Below, in pieces: positions 25,112 through 38,159 of a stretch of 64,000 bases of DNA. The notes beneath the pieces are model-generated. The model was not told the origin of the DNA, made no database searches, and saw only the letters and a program-made list of their open reading frames with translations. A program made the position numbers and the translations under genes. Location of the stretch: assembly GCA_030141605.1 (NCBI GenBank), contig JAQGDQ010000126.1, positions 343,501 through 407,500 of the forward strand, in the 5' to 3' direction. The stretch is from Tubiluchus corallicola (lineage: Eukaryota; Priapulida; Priapulimorpha; Priapulimorphida; Tubiluchidae). Positions within the stretch are counted from its first letter, which is position 1; the number at the start of each line of letters is the position of its first letter.

Positions 25112-25427
25112 ATGGATAATTGTACATACGTATATGACGGAAATCAAAGCGAAAACTGCATAACTAACAGCACTAGTCCCATGACAGAGATACCTTCTTA
25201 TATACCTATATGTACTACATTGTTTTACGCGCTAATTTTTGTAATTGGAATAGTTGGCAATGTGCTGGTGATATTCGTTGTTTGCGTCAATAAAGAGATG
25301 AAAAACTCCACAAATTTCTTTCTGGTGAACTTGAGCATCGCTGATTTACTGGTTATACTAGTTTGTGTTCCTTCTGCGTTGGTGGATGTTTACTCCAAAG
25401 AAGTGTGGTACTTGGGAAAAGCCATGT
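25112..25427 (+). CDS. Neuropeptide GPCR (ETHR/TRHR/GHSR-like), coding exon 1
   Basis: Encodes residues 1-105 and the first base of codon 106. The ATG at 25112 was chosen because it has a good context (ACA before, G after) and the N-terminus then fits the family; the frame upstream has no ATG. Residues 3, 11 and 19 start N-glycosylation sequons. TM1 spans about 33-59 with Asn50 in GNVLV; TM2 about 69-93 with LSIADLL (Asp78); the ECL1 Trp is in VWYLG (99). The exon ends ATG T | GTACGTA, a good 5' splice site at 25428. The frame stays open past it to 25549, but that sequence does not match the family. Joined with 47188-48008 the protein has 378 residues. Confidence 0.9.
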
Positions 25428-25549
25428 GTACGTATGATGATGTTTACTTTTATAATTATTGTTATTGTAGCAATTTGCTACAGGTGTCCCAATGTTCATT
25501 TTTTGTCGCCATGTTTTGTATCGTCATTTTAGCACTGCTTTTCTATTAA

Positions 25550-27564
25550 CACACTTGTAATCTATTATCAATAAGTTATAACAGCACATATTATTTAGCA
25601 ATGTACAACCACAACGTTAAATTTGTGGGTATTAGTAATGGAGCGTCCAAATAATTAATAAATTTAGTAAGCACTATATGTGTATTTCTGAACTCTTGTT
25701 ATGATTAAGATATTGAATTTTCTTTTTTTATTATTCCATTATTGCTAATACTTTATTTTTCTCGACAGTTATAACTTTCTTCAAGAAAATTTCTTTATCA
25801 GTTCTGAGGAGAATTACAACTAAACTGTCAGCTGCAAATGACAAGTTATAAACGTTATTACGTTAAACCTGTACGAGGATTACTGGCATCTGGGTGATAC
25901 AAAGCATGTTTACGACAAAGATCATTATTCTGTTCTGAATATTGCTGATAATAACAATGATAGGCACGGGCAACATTGATTAACAAAGTTGACAATAACA
26001 ACACCGATAAGGACGATGGTGTTAAAAGCGGCCCTGGTACAATCGAAGTAATAATAATAAAACTGTAGAATGTGTAGCACAAACTGAGTAGAATGTGCCA
26101 ATCCTTCATCGGGCATCCTTCAAAACTCCAACCTAAGCCTTGAGCAAACATTTTAAATTTGTATACCAACGGGCATAGCAGCACCGAATGTCACCTTTTT
26201 TAACGATGAATTATTCAATGATTTTTTGGCAGGTTGCGCGATGTTTTTATGAAACTTCGTTTAGGTGTATATGTAAGCGAATATGAGTCACACGTCGTAT
26301 AGATAGGAACGTCGTATAGAAAACGCACCGTATAAATAGGTCTTAAGAATCTAAGGTACATGACAGCGTCTTGAGAACATTTTGAAAATGAACACAAACT
26401 GCGGAATACTGATGTAATCCTGTATTTGCAAGCAGGAAATAAACTTCAGATGTTCTCAGTACACCCGGATATGTTTAGACATTTGTGCGTTTATTTAACA
26501 TTGCAGTTCAGCGTTTATTAACAGTACGGATTAATGTTTAATTATACAGCATACGGTTTGTGTTTACATTTCTTATATGCGATTAATTAATTAATAGCTT
26601 TACTTAAAAGGAAATGGTTTATAAAATAATTGCGTTCAATTCTATTACTCAAACATTAATAAACATTCTACTGTATACAATCATACTCAATCACCAGACG
26701 TTCATTTACATAATCAGGAATTGAAACTTCAACTGCATGGGTTGATGGGCATAATAATCAAATGCCAATGGGTTGAAAGGTCGTTAAAGAAATTAATGAT
26801 CCATGGGCGAGAAAACATCAAACCTCATGTGCTGATATGACAAATTTCTTAAGAAAGATGATTGTACTGTACAGCATTTTAAAAATGCGTTAAGTATCGA
26901 GCTGACGATGTAATCATCATTACAACGTTGTTGAAATTTTCAAGCGGTAAATTATTGCTAGAATTTCGAGGCTTTTTTTGCTTTGGTCTTTGTCTGTTAA
27001 TTATAATAAAAGCGTTGGGTACATGAACAATCCATTTACTTTAGCAACTTAAACTGCAGCTATTCAATCAATTAGTAACAGTCGTGTATAGGAATGGCAT
27101 GTACAGCACATGCTAAAATGATTTAGTGCAATATTTAAGACGGTTGAAAATGGAGTCTTTTTGAGGTATAAATTTCCTTAAGCAGAGAGGATTAGTGATT
27201 ATTGTTGCTTCAAATGGACGGTCATGATCATAAGTGACTTAAAAAGCCTGCATTTTTCATAGCTTTTGATCATGGTATGTGACTAAAACATAAGCTGGGC
27301 AAACGAAATGCATGAATCTTGGTTTGCATTTTCAAATGTTGAACAACACATGATTTTGTTCTCGTTGTCTTATGCACATTACCATGTAGCTAAGTACTTT
27401 TTTGTGCATATGGGTTACCAAATTGCCAAAAAGTCAACAAGCAATTAGGTTAATGCACACAATAAAAACAGTATTAGAAAACTCTAACAATTTGTGTAGG
27501 ATACAAAATACCGGACTTGTTTTCTTTCCATATAGGTATGCTTCCCTTTCTTAAAGGAAAACCG
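25550..27564. other. Intronic unassigned DNA
   Basis: AT-rich, no recognisable element. Two overlapping minus-strand frames at 25858-26184 show no known domain and are probably chance. Confidence 0.35.
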
Positions 27565-28255
27565 GACCAGTCTTAAACTATAGCTCAAAACAATGTACTC
27601 TATAAAACATTGGAGGGGAACATACTATTTCTTAAAGAATGATTTACGTGAAAGAATTATTACCATACAAACGCAATTTCGCGTTCACGCGGCTAGTTTC
27701 TTCGCTGTTACGTGCATTTCGCGCCAAACATACATACATACACATAATCTTTATTTAAAGTCGGGTACACAGCGGAAGAACATCTAGCCATTCATTAGCT
27801 AGATGGATACTGGCGGCTGCATTTCGGAAATGCGTTTACAAGAAACAGGTACTGTCCCTCTCAGTTCTCAGGTGTTCGTTTGTGACATAGTTCACATATT
27901 TAAGTGCTCGTGTGTTAGTACAGAGGTAAATTTGAAATTTGAATTTTTATCTTAAAATTTTCCAGGTTTTAGTATATCACACCGAATCTCTTACAATAGC
28001 GCTGTACTTCAATTTCGCTTTCGCAAACACGTGCAACACTCTCATGGAATGTTTGTTTTGTGCTGTTGAAAATTATGTTCATTTGTCATCAGTATTTGGG
28101 CTCGCCCGCCTTTACTTGAGTTTTAAATCTAATATTCAATTATCAGAAACGCTTTTGCAGTATTACTGGTGTTAAAATGTATACTTTTTGCCGTACTTCA
28201 AAATGGGGTAGGATATAAAAATGATCCTGTTTTCCTTTAACATCATTTAGGAAGT
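27565..28255. repeat. Unclassified ~600-bp dispersed repeat, copy 2
   Basis: Same orientation and order as 19380-19985, with about 85 bp of extra sequence, mostly around 27725-27800. Ends with the shared ggtgttaaaatgtatact...ttcctttaacatc block. Confidence 0.75.
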
Positions 28256-30779
28256 CTTTTATACACGAGATAGGTGCCAGCTTCTTCATAAGCTCACAAG
28301 AAAACCATGTTAAAATAAAAAGCAGTAGACTACAGAATTAAAAGCCTAGTGTCTGAAGATGTTACGGTTATCAATATCAACTATGCAATCTATAGTTGGT
28401 GTCCAATATCTCTATATGACCAAGAACTTACAAATAATTCGTACTTATATTAGTACAACACATTATGCCTTTGCCTACGGACAAAACAGACCTAAAAGTA
28501 ATTTTACGGCGATAATACTACTATAGTCACTCATAGATCATAACGTGTTCCTGAAAGACCATTATAATCTAAATTAGACCTGATTCCCTATTCAGTATTT
28601 TATGGTAATATGAATGTCTGGTAATCACAACAGCCATGTTGGCCTACTTAAGCTCATCATAATTATACAGAAACACATGTTCCCAGTAATGAATGCTATA
28701 CCTTGTATTGTATTAGACAGGTAAAATCTCATAGTTAGATTTATATTCTATAATAATTGCATGCACTTTCTGATAGAATGATTCTTCTGGGCATTTCTGC
28801 TGCATGCTTACTATAATGAGACATCTGAGAGCCACAAACATGACTCGTTCTTAGAAATTCTAAGTAAAATCTGCTTTCCTATCCCACTCAGGCATTCATC
28901 AGCCTAGATGCTGATCTTTTACAGACTGATTAAAGTATTCAACAAGGAGAACGGTTTGCTTTAGTTCCGGCTTTCCACAATTTAACCAATTTTATGTAAT
29001 ATATATTTAAAATTTTGCCATTACTTTCAACGTTGATAATGCCTGCTTGGAAATATAATAGCAAAAAAACTTACCTCGCAAGATTATTGTGATGACCCTG
29101 ATCATGTACTTCCTATAGGGGAACCAAGGGCATGCTGCTTTAGTTTTACGTCTCAAAACGGAAGGGACCTAGTGTCATAGCCACTAATTGTGTGGATGTA
29201 GATTGGCCTAACTTCAAAAATGTTAAAAATATAGGGGACTAGGGTCTATTTGGCCCATTTACACTCTATACAATTTAATCATCATCAAATTCCATAATGA
29301 TTCACAACAATTTAAGTAAAAAGCTCAATAATGCCAAAATAACCATATTAACAAAGCTTGGGGTTAGTATAAACGTTTGCATAAACCTAAACGTGTTTTT
29401 AGGAACACGTTTCCTTTAAAGCGAACAGTTTGTAGAACGGTAAAATCTCTGCGTCTGAATTCAGTTGTCTCCAAAAATTACCAATTAGTCTTTACCCAGC
29501 TAGTAGAATCCAAGAAGAACACTAAGCTAGTATACGTGATGTTTACGTTATCATTGCGACATTAGTTACGATCGTAAGGAATGCAAAAAGTACCTGTTAC
29601 CACTATAATGGATGTGTTTCTGTAGTAGGTCGATCTCTGTCAGTCAGTAAGTAACTCAACTACTGCAGACTGCAAACCAGCGTCTCTGAAAAAACTGTTG
29701 ACGACCACAGGTTACACCAGTTAGACTTTCAGTGCATCACATGTACATTACACAAGATTTCTTGTGTGAAGCTTTTTATTACGGCCTTTCTCTTTGGATA
29801 ATATAACCTCACAGATTCGCAAAAAAGACCTGTTTCGTACTGTGTCAATTTGCCGTCTACATCCGAGCAATGTTAAACGAAGTTCACCGAGAAGCCTCTC
29901 GGTTAAACAGCAATAATTTTATTCACCTATATATATTTATATATTGGCGTTAGCCTTGACTTAGAGCATCGTAGTCATAGACGCGATCGGGCAGATAAGT
30001 GTAGGTCAGACGAAATGATTCAAAAGGGGGGTTTGTTAGTAGGTATCTACATCCCATCAAAATATGAATAATTGATCTATCACTGCCAGTAGCTAAGTAT
30101 CATACATATCAATTAAACATACAAGTTATTATTTCAATGTAAATGAAATCTTAAGATTGCATAAGTATAATGTGAGAACTACTAAATATAGGGCGAGACT
30201 TGACAATTGTATATTAAAGGCTAAAAACGCGCATGCAGAAACTACGGTGACTTGAAATCTGAAAAATGCTAACGATCCAGTAGGTTTGTTTGACGCCAAT
30301 GGTTGTAGAATGTGCATTGCGCACGACTTTACACACTATCATATTTTATTGGTTTTATATACCAATTAACTGCTTCAAATTTCGCACATCTAAGATTCGT
30401 CACCAAATAAACCACACTAGCTATCGCCGCACACTTTTGATGCATTGCGTACACCCTAAGTGGCCTTACAGTACGCACGTAGCCGTGCAAAGCGTTTATA
30501 ATTTTTCCCATTTTTAATATTTTTCATAGCAAAATTTGTGTCCTGTAAAATACGTAAATGTCTTTTCTTTCACTATTGAATAGAATTAATTTGTATAGGA
30601 GTATTGTATTGTGTGTGTTGAAAGTTTTGAACAGAAGAAAATGTAAAACAACTGTAATCGCTTAATACTAAAACTCTATGTTAATTTGAATATAATTATT
30701 TGCTAAAAACTATATCGGCTATAATCGCATCAGTGATGCACTTGGGCTTTAATCATTGTAGTATCATTTTATTATTACC
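28256..30779. other. Intronic unassigned DNA
   Basis: No gene, element or strong repeat recognised. Confidence 0.3.
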
Positions 30780-30875
30780 ATTATCATTATCATCACCATC
30801 ATCATCATCATCATCGTCGTCGTCGTCATCATCATCATCATTGTCATCATCATCATCATTATTATCATTATTTTA
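30780..30875 (+). repeat. (ATC)n/(GTC)n microsatellite
   Basis: Interrupted ATC with GTC and ATT units. Confidence 0.9.
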
Positions 30876-31427
30876 TTCGCATAGAAATTTTATACGGTAA
30901 TGCAGTTTTAGAATAACAAATAAGTTTTGTTAGTAATTTAAAAAACAAAAGACGATGAAATCCATATACACATCACATTGCATTATTAGCTTTTCTTGAT
31001 TGTTTTTAGTGGTTTCTATCCTCGTCGAACATTTAAAACTGTGCACAATTAGCCACAGTGACATGACTTACACTCACTCAGGCGAATCTAATTTACAATG
31101 ACAGTTAATATCAATAATTAGCTATGTGTGTTAAATGATGCCGCAATACAGTATCAACCTTGCGATTAATGCACTCATGCGCTCTACTTCATTATGCTCC
31201 CAGGAGATGTTCCTTACATTCGTGTGATTTGGTCATCATATACAAGAGTTTCTAGAAGCTTTTAGAGGGGATTCAACAAACATATTGTCATAGTATTTCT
31301 TTCATTCATTATTTCTTGCCGCTTTATTTATTTATTGAATTTGATCGGCACTGTCAGTATTATAACAAAAAACTTACCATCATCATCATGTCAAATCGAA
31401 TGTGACAGGGAAATGAGTGAGATGGAG

Positions 31428-31621
<194 letters not shown>

Positions 31622-31680
31622 ATAAAATTTATATAGCGCCACAAATATATAAAAATACTCAGGTGCGCTTTACAACCAAA
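31622..31680 (-). repeat. GCGCTATATAAAT-type repeat tail beside the ATT microsatellite
   Basis: Read on the minus strand: TTGTAAAGCGCACC, then a spacer, then GGCGCTATATAAATTTTATG running into the ATT repeat. This paired motif is a recurrent short-repeat end next to microsatellites in many animal genomes (from memory). The exact family cannot be stated. Confidence 0.5.
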
Positions 31681-32186
31681 GTTATTACAAAGTGAAGTTA
31701 CACTATTGCAGAGTTCCAGTGAATGTGCTTGCAGTACATGAGAAATAACATGACCACAAGTTTCACAGAGTAAAGGTGGTATTAATAGGAAAGCATTGTA
31801 CTTTTTGCTTCCTTTGCCGAGCTTCGCTATGCTTTTGGGCCAAATTAAGAGTTGCAGTTTTGCGTTTTTACGTTTTTCCATATTGTTCGATCTTGTGATA
31901 ATTCTTCCTACAAATTGATATAAATTTCAGCTGGCCAGTAGATGGATGGGTGACTATATACTGCATTTTCTGGACAGCACCAGTTATTTACCTTACCGTA
32001 GGACGGTGTAAGCCTAAATACATAATAATAATTAAAAATAATTTCGCAGGACATATTCCAGGGATAACACCATAAGTAACTCAATACTTATTTCCAAGGT
32101 GGTCGCATTTATTATTACCCATGTTACTTCGATAAGCCTACGTGATTGGTATAACAAACAGCGACACAATTTTTAAATCTTTAGTA
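31681..32186. other. Intronic unassigned DNA
   Basis: No element recognised. Confidence 0.3.
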
Positions 32187-32265
32187 TGACTCATTCGGGA
32201 GTGGAACCCGCGACCTCCAGAAAGGGGAGAAGCAAACACGCTACCGTTGAGCTATTTTCCTGCTC
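32187..32265 (-). tRNA. tRNA-like pseudogene or SINE head
   Basis: Minus strand: TAGCTCAACGGTAGC (A-box and 3-bp D stem), a possible 5-bp anticodon stem with loop CCTTTCT, and a T arm CGGG-TTCCACT-CCCG (32196-32210). Faults: position 33 would be C instead of U, 6 extra nt before the anticodon stem, and the B box has CA where GA is expected. A working tRNA is unlikely; a SINE head or pseudogene is more likely. Confidence 0.5.
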
Positions 32266-34115
32266 TAAGTGCGGCTAAGACATCTCTCCCAGTCTGTTTT
32301 CATTAATAGCTTTCCTTGAGCCAGTCTTTCTTTTAATGATAATTGCATATCTTAGTTATTACTGTGTTCACGACCACACAGTTTCAAACTAATTAACTCA
32401 GTCATTACGTTCCACTCATGCAAATGCCGTGCTCAATTTAATTTTCGTCACATTTTAATTTCTGAAGAAACGGCTATTGTTCATTTCTATCGTCAGACGT
32501 CATAGAGGCTCGTAAACTTAACAAAGCGAAACGATACGGCATTTATCGCTGACTGCGCGTCACGCGAACTGCTAAAATTTTTGCACGGGGTCTCTGGCGG
32601 TACATCGCAAACACATAAATGACTGAAATATATACGCTATATCCTTGTAGCACCGAGTCAGGCCGCAAAAGCTTCTTAACGTCTTTTGAATCACGGAAGA
32701 CGAGAACAAGAATGCGTCTTGATTTTCAACACTTGCAAAGAATTATTATGACGACCATTATTCATCACCTGGCCTGAATTAAGTATAGATGCAGTCATAT
32801 AGAAGCAACTAAACGTAGTGCATTACTTGTGAACAATACCAAATTTAACAGTCTAAGTCTATGTAAAGTGCTCAGTTAGACTATAGTATAAATATGATAA
32901 CATGAATTTTTTTAAATTTTTCACGGTGATTTTGACCGTTATTTTATTAAGCTATTTTAATTTTAGCCTGCTTATCTTCAAACATTATAATATTTAAAGT
33001 AGGCCCGTCGAGTTCTTTCAGGGATACCAGATTGCTGACTAAGCCTGTAATTTAACAAGAATAATATAATAAGAGCCAAGTGACTTTAATGGTGGGTCGA
33101 GGCTTTGGCGTTTTTACATGATAGGCAAGTAAGCGAGCAAGTAATTAGAAGTTTATCAATTTCTATAAAAGAAAATTCCTCACCTGCATAAAATAAATAA
33201 ATAAATTTATGAACTCAAAATTCGACAATCCTTATTGGGCTAAGATTTTTTCAAAGTTTGAATTCGTGTTAACAGTTTAATTTTGTTTTGGCTTTCGTTA
33301 CGACACAAAGAAATAGTTTTGTGCAATCGAAAAAAGACATTGATGATTAAAATAATGCGCCATGACTGAATTAATGCATCAAGGTGTCCTAAACCGATAT
33401 GAACCACTGGATCAATAATCTAAGTGCATTTGACGTGAGCGTAAATTTCTCTAAAAGCCGCTGACAACTTCGTTTTGCGAATTTCTTCAATATATCGTAA
33501 TGCCGTCACCTATAATTTACCGTTATTATCTGAACCGGAACTGCCCAGACGAGAAGGAGAAAAACTTCTTCCCGTTTAGTCGTTAGATGACTTTCAATCT
33601 TACGTGAAAACGGCTTACTTTTCGATCAATTATGTATCGGCAGGATCTTCAACGACAAAATTGCACTCATTTAGTTTTCCCGGGTTTAGAATTCATGTTA
33701 CTAAAGGTGCTGTAATGCAAGTTCGTGTACTGTGTCTTATTCCTCTGCATGTGACATTCCTTTAGTTTAGGGTGCGCTTGAGTATAGAAATTTCCAGGCG
33801 CGGGTACACGTGCCATTCAAAAATTGTCACGCAACTGGTGGACTTTGTGACTTTTCGTAAGCGCTACTCCTTGGCCTAATTCAAACTTCTGCAACTTACC
33901 TTGCCTGCAGTTAGTCACGTTGATGCATCATCATCACCGTCATCATCGACATCATCACCAAGACAGCTCATCTAATGTTCATGCAAAAATATCACAGAAT
34001 TAGCTATCTATTTTTTTTGTATAAACTTATTATACTTTAGACGGAAATTAACACTGTTCGCTTCTCAAATCTGTACTTCTTAGGTTTACAGTAATCTTGA
34101 TTAAACACAAATTCT

Positions 34116-34118
<3 letters not shown>
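32266..34118. other. Intronic unassigned DNA
   Basis: No gene. A short ATC-rich run lies near 33925-33960. Confidence 0.3.

Positions 34119-34198
<80 letters not shown>
34119..34198 (+). repeat. (TC)n microsatellite
   Basis: About 80 bp of CT dinucleotides. Confidence 0.97.
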
Positions 34199-34200
<2 letters not shown>

Positions 34201-34498
34201 CGCTCCCTCTCTCTCTGCTGAATAAAATTGAAGCTTTTCAGGTCGCCTTTAAATGGGTCATTTTCCGGTGATGCATAAGTTAATGTGTCAATGCTGCAAG
34301 TACAAGACACCATTGAAAGTAACTTCATTGAATTACTAATCCATCAAAGCTGCCGGGCATAAGATATGATAAAATAAAAGTTCATTAAATATTCTTCATA
34401 AGCAGCACAGCAAAATTTATTTCAGTAACTAGAACAGATTGACATTAGCTATTTTATATCAGTTCCATTTCTCCAATGTTTCGGACCTTGTTTATTTG

Positions 34499-34553
<55 letters not shown>

Positions 34554-34560
34554 TGCGAAC
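34499..34560 (+). repeat. (TG)n/(TGCG)n microsatellite
   Basis: TG run followed by GCGT units, the same composition as in the array LINE 3' UTR. Confidence 0.95.
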
Positions 34561-34734
34561 GTGCGTGTGTGGTAAATATTTAGAATTGAACTGGAATGGG
34601 ACCAGTAAACGTATCAAGGCGGACAGTACTGGTAGAGAATGCCGTGTGCAAATGTTCAACCTTTAGACGTGAGAGAGATCCGTTGTTTTCCAGTTTAGAG
34701 GTAAACCGAATGTTCAGAGGTTTGGATAAGATTT

Positions 34735-34933
34735 TATGGTTTGGTCACTTGAAAAGAACAGTATCGTCTACATAGCAACGGTACAGCAAGGATTTAAAAT
34801 CAGTCGGTTCCTCTCCTGATAGTACAGAAATGACGAGAGTGGGGCTAAGAGAAGAACCCATAGCTACTCCATCAGTTCGTTCATACAGAAACCATTTGAA
34901 AGCAAATGCACAAGAAGGCACAGCCACTTTCAT
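34735..34933 (-). mobile_element. Penelope-like element, RT fragment
   Basis: Minus strand: FKWFLYERTDGVAMGSSLSP and, after a spacer, YRCYVDDTVLF. DGVAMGS(P/S)LSP followed by YVDDT is the hallmark of Penelope-like reverse transcriptases, which are telomerase-related. Only RT motifs around the active site remain. Confidence 0.75.
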
Positions 34934-35255
34934 TTATCAGTTCAAGTGTCAAGACTGTGACTTATTTATCTTAAAGACATTCCACCTTTTGGGTATGTGG
35001 ATTTGTGAACACATGGGTATATCAGCCAGAAGTAGAAAAACTCTCCTCCCTTCCTCAGTTAAGTATCTTGGACCACAAAATGCACACTTTTGTTCATCAG
35101 CTGACTTCACTCTTATTTATACAAGTCGGCATAAATACGTAGACCCTGAAACTGACCGCCTGCTTAATGAAAGTATTAGCACACTTCTCCTCAAACCAAG
35201 CCTCAATCAGGACCAGTCCTCTTTTCATCTAAAACCTTTTCAGTTTTGTCTGTGA
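34880..35255 (+). mobile_element. Penelope-like element, C-terminal (GIY-YIG region) fragment
   Basis: Plus strand: FIYQFKCQDCDLFILKT, then ICEHMGIS, then NESISTLLLKPSLNQ. This fits the Cys-containing linker and GIY-YIG endonuclease of Penelope-like elements (expected CxxC, YIGKT, R...EH). YIG has become FIL, so the nuclease is probably dead. It is on the opposite strand to the RT fragment and meets it head to head near 34880-34930, so the element is rearranged. Confidence 0.6.
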
Positions 35256-35313
35256 CCCACCCTTTACCTGTAAATATTATAATTTGAATCTTTCCTAAAA
35301 TTTCTTTCTGTTT

Positions 35314-35697
35314 CCGAATGGCTTCACCTTACTTTACTGTACTTCTTCTATTTCTTTCCGAATGGCTTCACCTTACTTTACTGTACTTCTTCTATTTCTT
35401 TCCGAATGGCTTCACCTTACTTTACTGTACTTCTTCTATTTCTTTCCGAATGGCTTCACCTTACTTTACTGTACTTCTTCTATTCTGTTTCCGAATGGCT
35501 TCACCTTACTTTACTGTACTTCTTCTATTCTGTTTCCGAATGGCTTCACCTTACTTTACTGTACTTCTTCTATTTCCGAATGGCTTCACCTTACTTTACT
35601 GTACTTCTTCTATTTCTGAATGGCTTCACCTTACTTTACTGTACTTCTTCTATTTCTGAATGGCTTCACCTTACTTTACTGCACTTCTTCTATTCTC
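35314..35697 (+). repeat. 40/44/45-bp minisatellite, 9 copies
   Basis: Units start (CCGAATGG or CTGAATGG) at 35314, 35358, 35402, 35446, 35491, 35536, 35576, 35616 and 35656. Length varies in the pyrimidine end (40, 44 or 45 bp). It follows directly after the Penelope-like fragment. The three overlapping open frames are a by-product of the repeat. Confidence 0.97.
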
Positions 35698-36833
35698 TTT
35701 CCACTGCACTAACGGCTGAAGTACGTGTTTGATAGATGCAGCTTGGACTGGCAAACAGATGGTAGCATCGTGTGGTTAGCAATTTTAGTTTACTTTTGTT
35801 ATTCACTTGTTTGTTTACCTTTAATAAGACGATTAAATTGTACTTGTGACTTTTGTTACTTATAACTTGTGTGTATTACTTTTTTGTAGTGAGAGGACGG
35901 GTTATTTTATGAACCCGAAACATCACTCTTAAACTTTAACCAGACAGAACAAAATATGCTAATTTCAATCTTAGTTTTAACTACAGAGCAACACTCATGT
36001 CATAGTCATTAGGAAGACGCACCTTCAGGACCACAGTTCAACTAACTTCACAAATGATCGTCACCCCAGAAAATAAAGTATTGATAAAGATATGTTGCTA
36101 AGAAAAAATGGGATTTAATCCTCTGGATTACGGTGTCTGGAATTCCCTCAAAAACGCACAATTGCGGCCCTAGCCGTTTGATGCAGAAGAACTAAAGACA
36201 AAATGTTGAGTGTTGGGATCAAGTACCCCTTAAAGCTGTGTCAGCTGTGGGGCGAAATGCCTTCGTCTAGTTTGCAAAAAATGGTGGACAAAATAGTGAC
36301 ACCACTTCTTTTCCGGCATTTGTTTTTGACTTGTTAATTTGAAAGTTCTGTATCTTTGGACAAATCTAAGAGCATGACCTACAATTTTTGCGTTTTTACA
36401 TAAACGTCTGTATCATTAATTCGGTAATTTTCTCGCAAAATCCGTTATTTTCTTCTTATAACATCGTGATCAAAACTTCGGTACATTTTTTGTGCCACCT
36501 GATGTAAACCAGCGTCTATAAAAATGGGTCATGAATAATTAGTTACAACTCGGGATTTGGAATAGTCTACAACACATTCACCGCGTAACAAGGTTTAAAT
36601 AAGTGATGAAGTCGTTGATTCCGTTGTTCAAACAAATCAAGAAAGTAATCATCAGCACCGTACAAGCTTTCACAGTCGAAACAACAACATGCATGCATGT
36701 AGCTACTTTTGTGAGCAAAACTGTTTTTATTTTTCATTATTTTTCTTTTCTATGTCTCTCTCTCTTTCTATCTCCCCCTTCTTTCTCTCTCTCTCTCTCC
36801 ACTATTTACTAATGTATGTTTTTTGTTCATGTT
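35698..36833. other. Penelope-like 3' flank and unassigned intronic DNA
   Basis: A hairpin CGGGTT...AACCCG at 35898-35917, followed by AAAC, sits inside an outer AGTGA/TCACT pair (35888-35892 with 35923-35927). The remainder is unassigned; a CT-rich run lies at 36750-36800. Confidence 0.4.
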
Positions 36834-37150
36834 GTTACCGCGGCGAAATGTCATTTGATGGTTTAATACATTATGAAGCCCATTGCACTTAAGCACTGCA
36901 TAGCAGCGATAAGCAGCTGGTATGGAATGGCCTCGTCGGTTCCCTCGGCAGACGGACAGATGCGTTTGCCACCTAGGCACCTATTCCGTTAGTCAAGACC
37001 AGCATTAGAAACGCAGGGAATGATTCTGGCTAGTTTTCACCTTAATTTTCTGTTTGAGTTTCTATATTTCTCGTCTATTTTGTCATCTAGAACATTTGAC
37101 TGATCCAGATTTGAACCATGGACATCTTGGCCGCGTCTTCAACAAGATGT
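36834..37150 (-). mobile_element. SINE family A, intronic copy
   Basis: GTTACCGCGGCGAAATGTC start, AAGCAGCTGGTATGGAATGG body and, at the right, the reverse-complement B box (cagatttgaacca) near 37107. Matches the array SINE over nearly the full length with divergence. Confidence 0.75.
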
Positions 37151-38159
37151 GATTTTTATTTTGTTTTGTGATAAATTATAACAGCCGGTTTGTGCCTATT
37201 TTATGATAAATTTTAACTCTATTATATCCGAAGGACTAAAGTGTCATTTAAATTCTATTATTCTAGAACGATATAATTATTATGCCCGTGAAATCATCAA
37301 TAACTGCCATTACAATGTGAACGTTAAGCTTGGCAACAAAGTGGGTCTCTTGATTTATATCCTGCAATAAACTCTTTTCCTATTGCTATCATGCGAAGTT
37401 GCGTGGACAAAGACTGAGCATGAAGTATAGAGACATAAAATAACGTTATACAAAAGCGTAATTTTATACTCACACCACACCGTGGCAATGGTAGCTATTG
37501 ATACGCAGAGTAGTACTATTACATTAGTAACATTAATGCTATTCTTTATTAGCTTTTTTCGGCTTGCATAATGTATATATAATTGAGTTTGTTACAGTAA
37601 TTCTATAACTCGTGGAGTTTGCCTATTCCCGTAAGATTAATGGTGCCCGCGTTTCTAGTTGGTTTTAACCATCATTATCATGTATTTTTAATCATACTCT
37701 TTCTAGCATCATCCAACGTGCCGTAAAACTAAAGGTTTTGTTATTTTTCATTAGTTTTACATTTCAAACGGTTTTAGTTGTGCATATAATTATTTTCATG
37801 TACTATGTCAACTACACAATGCGCATTTTAGAAGCCCCTGGTAGGTCTGCATAAAATTAACCAATTTGCTAATCAATGACTTCTGAAAATGTTATAGTGG
37901 TTTGAATTTTATTGCTCACAGACTTTGAGTAGTAAGGTTCGACGCACCTGATGGGCGCCAGAAACTACGTCTGCGACTAAGAAAGCCACATAGTCTCTAT
38001 TGTGGTCCACCTTGTGACTGCGGCTACTGGCTAGTGATTTTATACATCTGTGTTTCTTCCGTTTCTTCCTTATTTTTGACTCTTTGTCTTCTTTATCCGC
38101 AGTTGACGCTGACTGTTAAGTATCCAGTTTTCTATTTTTAATTCATATTAACATGCAAA
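37151..38159. other. Intronic unassigned DNA
   Basis: No gene or element recognised. Confidence 0.3.

Noticed and set aside
25428-25549. Read-through of receptor exon 1 to a stop at 25549
   Set aside because: The sequence after 25427 does not resemble TM3, whereas splicing to 47188 restores the conserved cysteine and TM3 exactly.
25858-26184. Two overlapping minus-strand frames of 108 and 63 aa
   Set aside because: Hydrophobic, low-complexity translations without any recognised motif.
35888-35927. Hammerhead ribozyme in the Penelope-like 3' flank
   Set aside because: The CGGGTT/AACCCG hairpin followed by GAAAC-ATC is suggestive, but no CUGANGA box precedes the stem, so the core is not supported.
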